The notes beneath the pieces were generated by a model. It made no database searches and had not been told where the DNA came from. It worked only from the letters and a program-made list of their open reading frames with translations. From the NCBI GenBank assembly GCA_002407725.1, contig DHOD01000108.1, positions 4,480-11,503 on the forward strand: 7,024 nt of DNA, in the 5' to 3' direction. Shown here piece after piece: positions 4,335-7,024 of this stretch (position 1 is the first letter of the stretch; every line of letters begins with the position of its first letter). This DNA is from Christensenella sp. UBA5399. Lineage in GTDB: Bacteria; Bacillota; Clostridia; Christensenellales; Christensenellaceae. The position numbers were made by a program, and so were the translations under genes.

Positions 4335-5721
4335 TGTGCATGCTCCGTTTGTACACAAACAACGAGACCAGCACGCTTGCCGCAGCCAGCACCCACCGGA
4401 CCCATACAATGTCCATTGTCGCGTATGTCAGCGCCATAACGCATGCCGCAAAAGCAGCCGGCAAAAGCAGCCGCGCCAAATTGATCTGAAATCCCTTGAC
4501 AATAAACCGCGCGATGATGTAATGGAAGAAAAACAACGCGGCATAAGAGATCAATGTTGTGATTGCCGCGCCCATTGCGCCCCACACCGGGATGAATACC
4601 AGATTGAGCACAATGTTGCAGACCGCCGCCGAAATGGTGCCGATCGCAATATAAACAGTTTTGCCCCTGTATGTCTCGTACGCCACGGGGAATGAATATA
4701 AAAACATGAAAAAGCATCCCAGCATGATCACCGGCGTAAGCGGCGCGCCCGACGCCAGCGCCTCGTCCTTGGCAAAAAAACTGACCAGGTCGGGCGCAAT
4801 CAATATGATCGCAAAGCTGAGCAGGGAAACAAACCAGACATACTTTTTGTACAAATCCAGTATCTCCCCGTCTTTTCCTTCTTTCGTTTTGTCGTAATAC
4901 CACACCGTCCATGCGTTGTTGAACGCAATCCACACGGCGTTTGCAATCGCCCCGATGTTATAGGCAAAACTGTACACGCCCATCTCGCCCGCGCCCGACA
5001 TGCCGTTGAGCATGACCCTGTCCGCCTGCCCCAGCACAATGTTGGAAAGCGAATGGAACACAATGGGTACCGTTAGGACCAGGCAATACTTCCAGTACGC
5101 TTTGTTGAAGATCGTCCTGCCGTCCCGCAACAGGAAGACAAGCGCAATTACGCCCGCAATGGAATAGCCGATCACCGAACCGATGATATCGCCGATGTAG
5201 GCGTCGGCGCCCATGCGGGGGACGATGATCACGCACAGCACCAAGCGCAGCAGGTACGCCAGCACCGACCACAGTACAAACTGGATCGGCTGCTTGGTCA
5301 CCCTGCACTTTTGCGCAATCAACACGCAGCAGAACCAAAAGAACCCCTGCACCAGCGCAGACAGCAATATGGGCAGGCTGAAGCTCATTGCCGGCACAAA
5401 GAACCCCTGGAATATGGCCAGCACCGCGGCGTACACGCCCAGCGTCACCAGCCCGATCCCAATCAGCGACGACGAATATCCGCCCAGCTTATCTTCCCCG
5501 TAATGGATGCGCGCGTTGTTGAGCGAATTGGCGGCCTCCAGCCCCACAATGACGCCAAACACCGAAAACCACGTGTAATACAGCTGTGTCAGGCCGAAAT
5601 TGACGTCATCGAGCCATTGCCCGTACAGCACGGTCGTAAGCAAAAACTGGGCGCCCAGCCCAAAAGCCACACCCAGCGTATAAAAAATTGCGCTATTGAA
5701 AAAGGACTGCGATTTCCCCAT
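4324..5721 (-). CDS. Wzx-like polysaccharide/oligosaccharide flippase (MOP superfamily), 465 aa
   Basis: Integral membrane transporter that would move an undecaprenyl-linked oligosaccharide repeat unit across the cytoplasmic membrane. The protein is hydrophobic nearly throughout, with about 12-14 membrane segments, and has the usual Wzx length. Family-typical features are an N-terminal amphipathic start (MGKSQSFFNSAIFYTLG), the GQADRVMLNGMSGAGEMGVYSFAYNIG region (about residues 231-257), and an aromatic/basic WTVWYYDKTKEG block (271-282) like the WTPWYF motif of related flippases. It starts only 3 nt after the stop codon of the reductase gene, so translation is probably coupled; its own Shine-Dalgarno is weak. 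It is the last gene of the operon. It ends with a TGA overlapping the convergent hydrolase gene by 11 bp, and an intrinsic terminator follows inside that gene. The sugar specificity of Wzx proteins cannot be read from sequence. Confidence 0.9.
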   Translation of the reverse strand: MGKSQSFFNSAIFYTLGVAFGLGAQFLLTTVLYGQWLDDVNFGLTQLYYTWFSVFGVIVGLEAANSLNNARIHYGEDKLGGYSSSLIGIGLVTLGVYAAVLAIFQGFFVPAMSFSLPILLSALVQGFFWFCCVLIAQKCRVTKQPIQFVLWSVLAYLLRLVLCVIIVPRMGADAYIGDIIGSVIGYSIAGVIALVFLLRDGRTIFNKAYWKYCLVLTVPIVFHSLSNIVLGQADRVMLNGMSGAGEMGVYSFAYNIGAIANAVWIAFNNAWTVWYYDKTKEGKDGEILDLYKKYVWFVSLLSFAIILIAPDLVSFFAKDEALASGAPLTPVIMLGCFFMFLYSFPVAYETYRGKTVYIAIGTISAAVCNIVLNLVFIPVWGAMGAAITTLISYAALFFFHYIIARFIVKGFQINLARLLLPAAFAACVMALTYATMDIVWVRWVLAAASVLVSLFVYKRSMHIKL

Positions 5722-5724
5722 CCG

Positions 5725-6582
5725 TTAAAACCTGCCGTAATGCGGATACAGCTCCCTGTTGCGCTCCATCCAGCATTTCATCTCTTCCACCATTGTCCTG
5801 TAATCCGGAATTTTATGGTCAAAATCCACCCGCGTGTTCACAAGCGACTTGTCTACCCGCGGCTCTTCCACCGGGACAATCTCTATGTCGCTGCGTTCAA
5901 ACACCTCGGCAAAAATCTTCAATAGGCCATATTTGCTGATGCTGCAGTCCGGCACATAGTGGTACAGCCCCGTGACGCCCTGCCGCACCGCGTCAATCAT
6001 GCCCTTTGCCAGCTGCACCGTTGTGATGCCCGTCCACACCGCATTCGTATATCCCGACACCCTGCCGCTCTGGCGCATAAACCAATTGAAAAGCCCAATG
6101 CCGCCGGCATTGGTGTCCGGGCCGATGATCGACATGCGCATCGTGAGGTCCTTATCGTTGGCAATCTCTCCTATCGCCTTCGAGCGGTCGTAAAACGTCT
6201 GCCCGTCCGGCGCGCTGCGCTCGTCGTACGGCCCTGTGTTGCCCGCAAACACACAATCGGTTGAAGGCTGTATGATCTTTGTACCGGTGTTCCTGTAAAA
6301 TTGCTCCAGCTTGTGCGGCAAGTACCCGTTCAGATACACCGCCAGGTCGGGATTGGCCTCCGCCTGCCGGTTGAGTATACCGATGCAGTTGACGACGACA
6401 TCAAATTTGTTGATATACAAAAACCTGTCCAGCGCAGGCGAAGCGGCGTCCATTACATAGACATCCGGCGCAGGGCCTTCCATCGCTATGCCCAAAACGT
6501 CGTCTCCATTCTCCCTGAACGATTTCATGGCCACGTGGCCCAACATGCCGCGCGCGCCCAGCACCAATACCCTGTTTGCCAT
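5725..6582 (-). CDS. RmlD-like sugar-nucleotide reductase (dTDP-4-dehydrorhamnose reductase family), 285 aa
   Basis: Extended short-chain dehydrogenase/reductase. The Rossmann nucleotide-binding motif is GARGMLG (Gly9, Gly12, Gly15). The family's QPSTDCVFAG block is at 105-114, followed by a catalytic Tyr131-x3-Lys135 (YDRSK). A HYVPDCSISKYGLLKIF stretch lies in the substrate-binding half. Length is that of RmlD and lacks the C-terminal cupin domain of CapF/WbjC. Next to a WbjB/CapE-type dehydratase, its likely job is NAD(P)H-dependent 4-keto reduction of a UDP-2-acetamido-2,6-dideoxy-L-hexos-4-ulose, as WbvR is described to do on the way to UDP-L-QuiNAc. This is inferred from family and context; dTDP-L-rhamnose synthesis is the alternative, but no RmlA/B/C genes are visible. 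The ATG at 6582 is 6 nt after the stop of the dehydratase gene, and the flippase starts 3 nt after this gene, so all three form one transcript. Confidence 0.88.
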   Translation of the reverse strand: MANRVLVLGARGMLGHVAMKSFRENGDDVLGIAMEGPAPDVYVMDAASPALDRFLYINKFDVVVNCIGILNRQAEANPDLAVYLNGYLPHKLEQFYRNTGTKIIQPSTDCVFAGNTGPYDERSAPDGQTFYDRSKAIGEIANDKDLTMRMSIIGPDTNAGGIGLFNWFMRQSGRVSGYTNAVWTGITTVQLAKGMIDAVRQGVTGLYHYVPDCSISKYGLLKIFAEVFERSDIEIVPVEEPRVDKSLVNTRVDFDHKIPDYRTMVEEMKCWMERNRELYPHYGRF

Positions 6583-6588
6583 ATGTTT

Positions 6589-7024
6589 TCAGATCAGTCC
6601 TTTTTCTTTCGTATCGCCTTCCAGCTGATATTTGATATAATCGATGCTCAATAGCAGCTCCTTGAGCTCTTCAAAATTCAACATCTTCGTTGTTTCGGAG
6701 GAATATTCAAAATCATTGTCCAGCAGTTTTTCCCCCTGCCCGTCCCCATTGTCATAACCCAGCGACCGCCTGTCCAGCGGCACCCGGAAGTACTTTCCCT
6801 TATCCTCGCTGACCGCGTATTCCTCCCGCGGCAGCAGCGTTTCGTACAGTTTTTCGCCGTGGCGCGTCCCAATTGTACGGATCTTGCTTTTGGACCCAAA
6901 TATCTCTACGATCGCCCTGGCCAGGTCAATCACCCTGCATGCCGGCGACTTTTGCACAAAGCAATCGCCCTGCACGCCTTCCATAAAAGAGAAGATCACC
7001 AGCTCCACCGCCTCGTCCAGCGAC
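6589..7024 (-). CDS. wbjB: UDP-GlcNAc 4,6-dehydratase/5-epimerase (WbjB/CapE/FnlA type), C-terminal part only
   Basis: The minus strand is open from the right edge to TGA at 6591-6589, giving the last 144 or so residues of a protein whose start is outside the window. GTG codons near 7008 are internal: SLDEAVELV, a conserved stretch of the family, reads in frame across them. Family landmarks are GDCFVQKSPACRVIDLA, GTRHGEKLYETLLPREE, a KGKYFRVPLDRRSLGY region (DMGDYYRVPADNRDLNY in relatives) and a terminal FEELKELLLSIDYI. The C-terminal RHGEKLYETL and YFRVP blocks separate it from PseB and from the large membrane-bound CapD/PglF dehydratases. The enzyme converts UDP-GlcNAc to a 4-keto-6-deoxy intermediate and inverts C5, opening the routes to UDP-L-FucNAc or UDP-L-QuiNAc. 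It is the upstream gene of the visible operon. Symbols wbjB, capE and fnlA are used for the same family. Confidence 0.85.
   Translation of the reverse strand, partial: SLDEAVELVIFSFMEGVQGDCFVQKSPACRVIDLARAIVEIFGSKSKIRTIGTRHGEKLYETLLPREEYAVSEDKGKYFRVPLDRRSLGYDNGDGQGEKLLDNDFEYSSETTKMLNFEELKELLLSIDYIKYQLEGDTKEKGLI

Noticed and set aside
4346..4359. GTTTGT/ACAAAC dyad just after the hydrolase stop as a plus-strand terminator
   Set aside because: The stem has six mostly A-T pairs, the loop is only two bases, and no T tract follows.
4220..5338. Several minus- and plus-strand open frames of 70-240 codons within the flippase gene
   Set aside because: They overlap the flippase frame, have unnatural Cys/Arg/His-rich composition and match no family. 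They are shadows of the real coding frame.
1..7024. tRNA or rRNA genes, CRISPR arrays, insertion sequences
   Set aside because: No cloverleaf, rRNA-like stretch, regularly spaced repeats, transposase or terminal inverted repeats were seen on either strand.

Overview
The window looks like a piece of chromosome from a Gram-positive, probably clostridial (Bacillota) bacterium. The evidence is strong AGGAGG-type ribosome binding sites, a GTG start, compact -35/-10 promoters, intrinsic terminators with U tracts and a lipobox-type secreted protein. The genus cannot be fixed from the sequence. Most of the window is GC-rich (40 G/C in the 60 bases of 4741-4800), but the stretch around the acyltransferase gene is AT-rich (15 G/C in the 60 bases of 2581-2640).

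Layout, from the left. The 5' two-thirds of an acetolactate synthase large-subunit gene (ilvB, minus strand, start 1024) runs off the left edge. Upstream of it (1101-1327) is what reads as a complete transcription attenuator: a sigma-A-type promoter, a 36-codon leader peptide with 10 Ile/Leu/Val residues among codons 10-21, an intrinsic terminator, and a competing antiterminator helix that starts just after the leader stop codon. This is the most interesting item here, because ilv genes in Bacillota are normally controlled by T-box RNAs and CodY rather than by a translated leader.

Next come a lipoprotein of unknown function (1331-2212, minus) and an AT-rich integral-membrane acyltransferase (2362-3432, minus). 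A single plus-strand gene for a UlaG-like metallo-beta-lactamase-fold hydrolase follows (3609-4334). It is divergent from the acyltransferase and convergent with the next gene.

The right part (4324-7024, minus) is the end of a surface-polysaccharide operon: the C-terminus of a WbjB/CapE/FnlA-type UDP-GlcNAc 4,6-dehydratase/5-epimerase, an RmlD-like sugar-nucleotide reductase and a Wzx-like flippase, spaced by 6 and 3 nt. The first two would make a UDP-6-deoxy-L-HexNAc sugar, and the flippase would export a lipid-linked repeat unit. The operon's intrinsic terminator lies inside the 3' coding end of the convergent hydrolase gene, and the two coding regions overlap by 11 bp. The acyltransferase could decorate the same polysaccharide, but nothing in the sequence proves that link.
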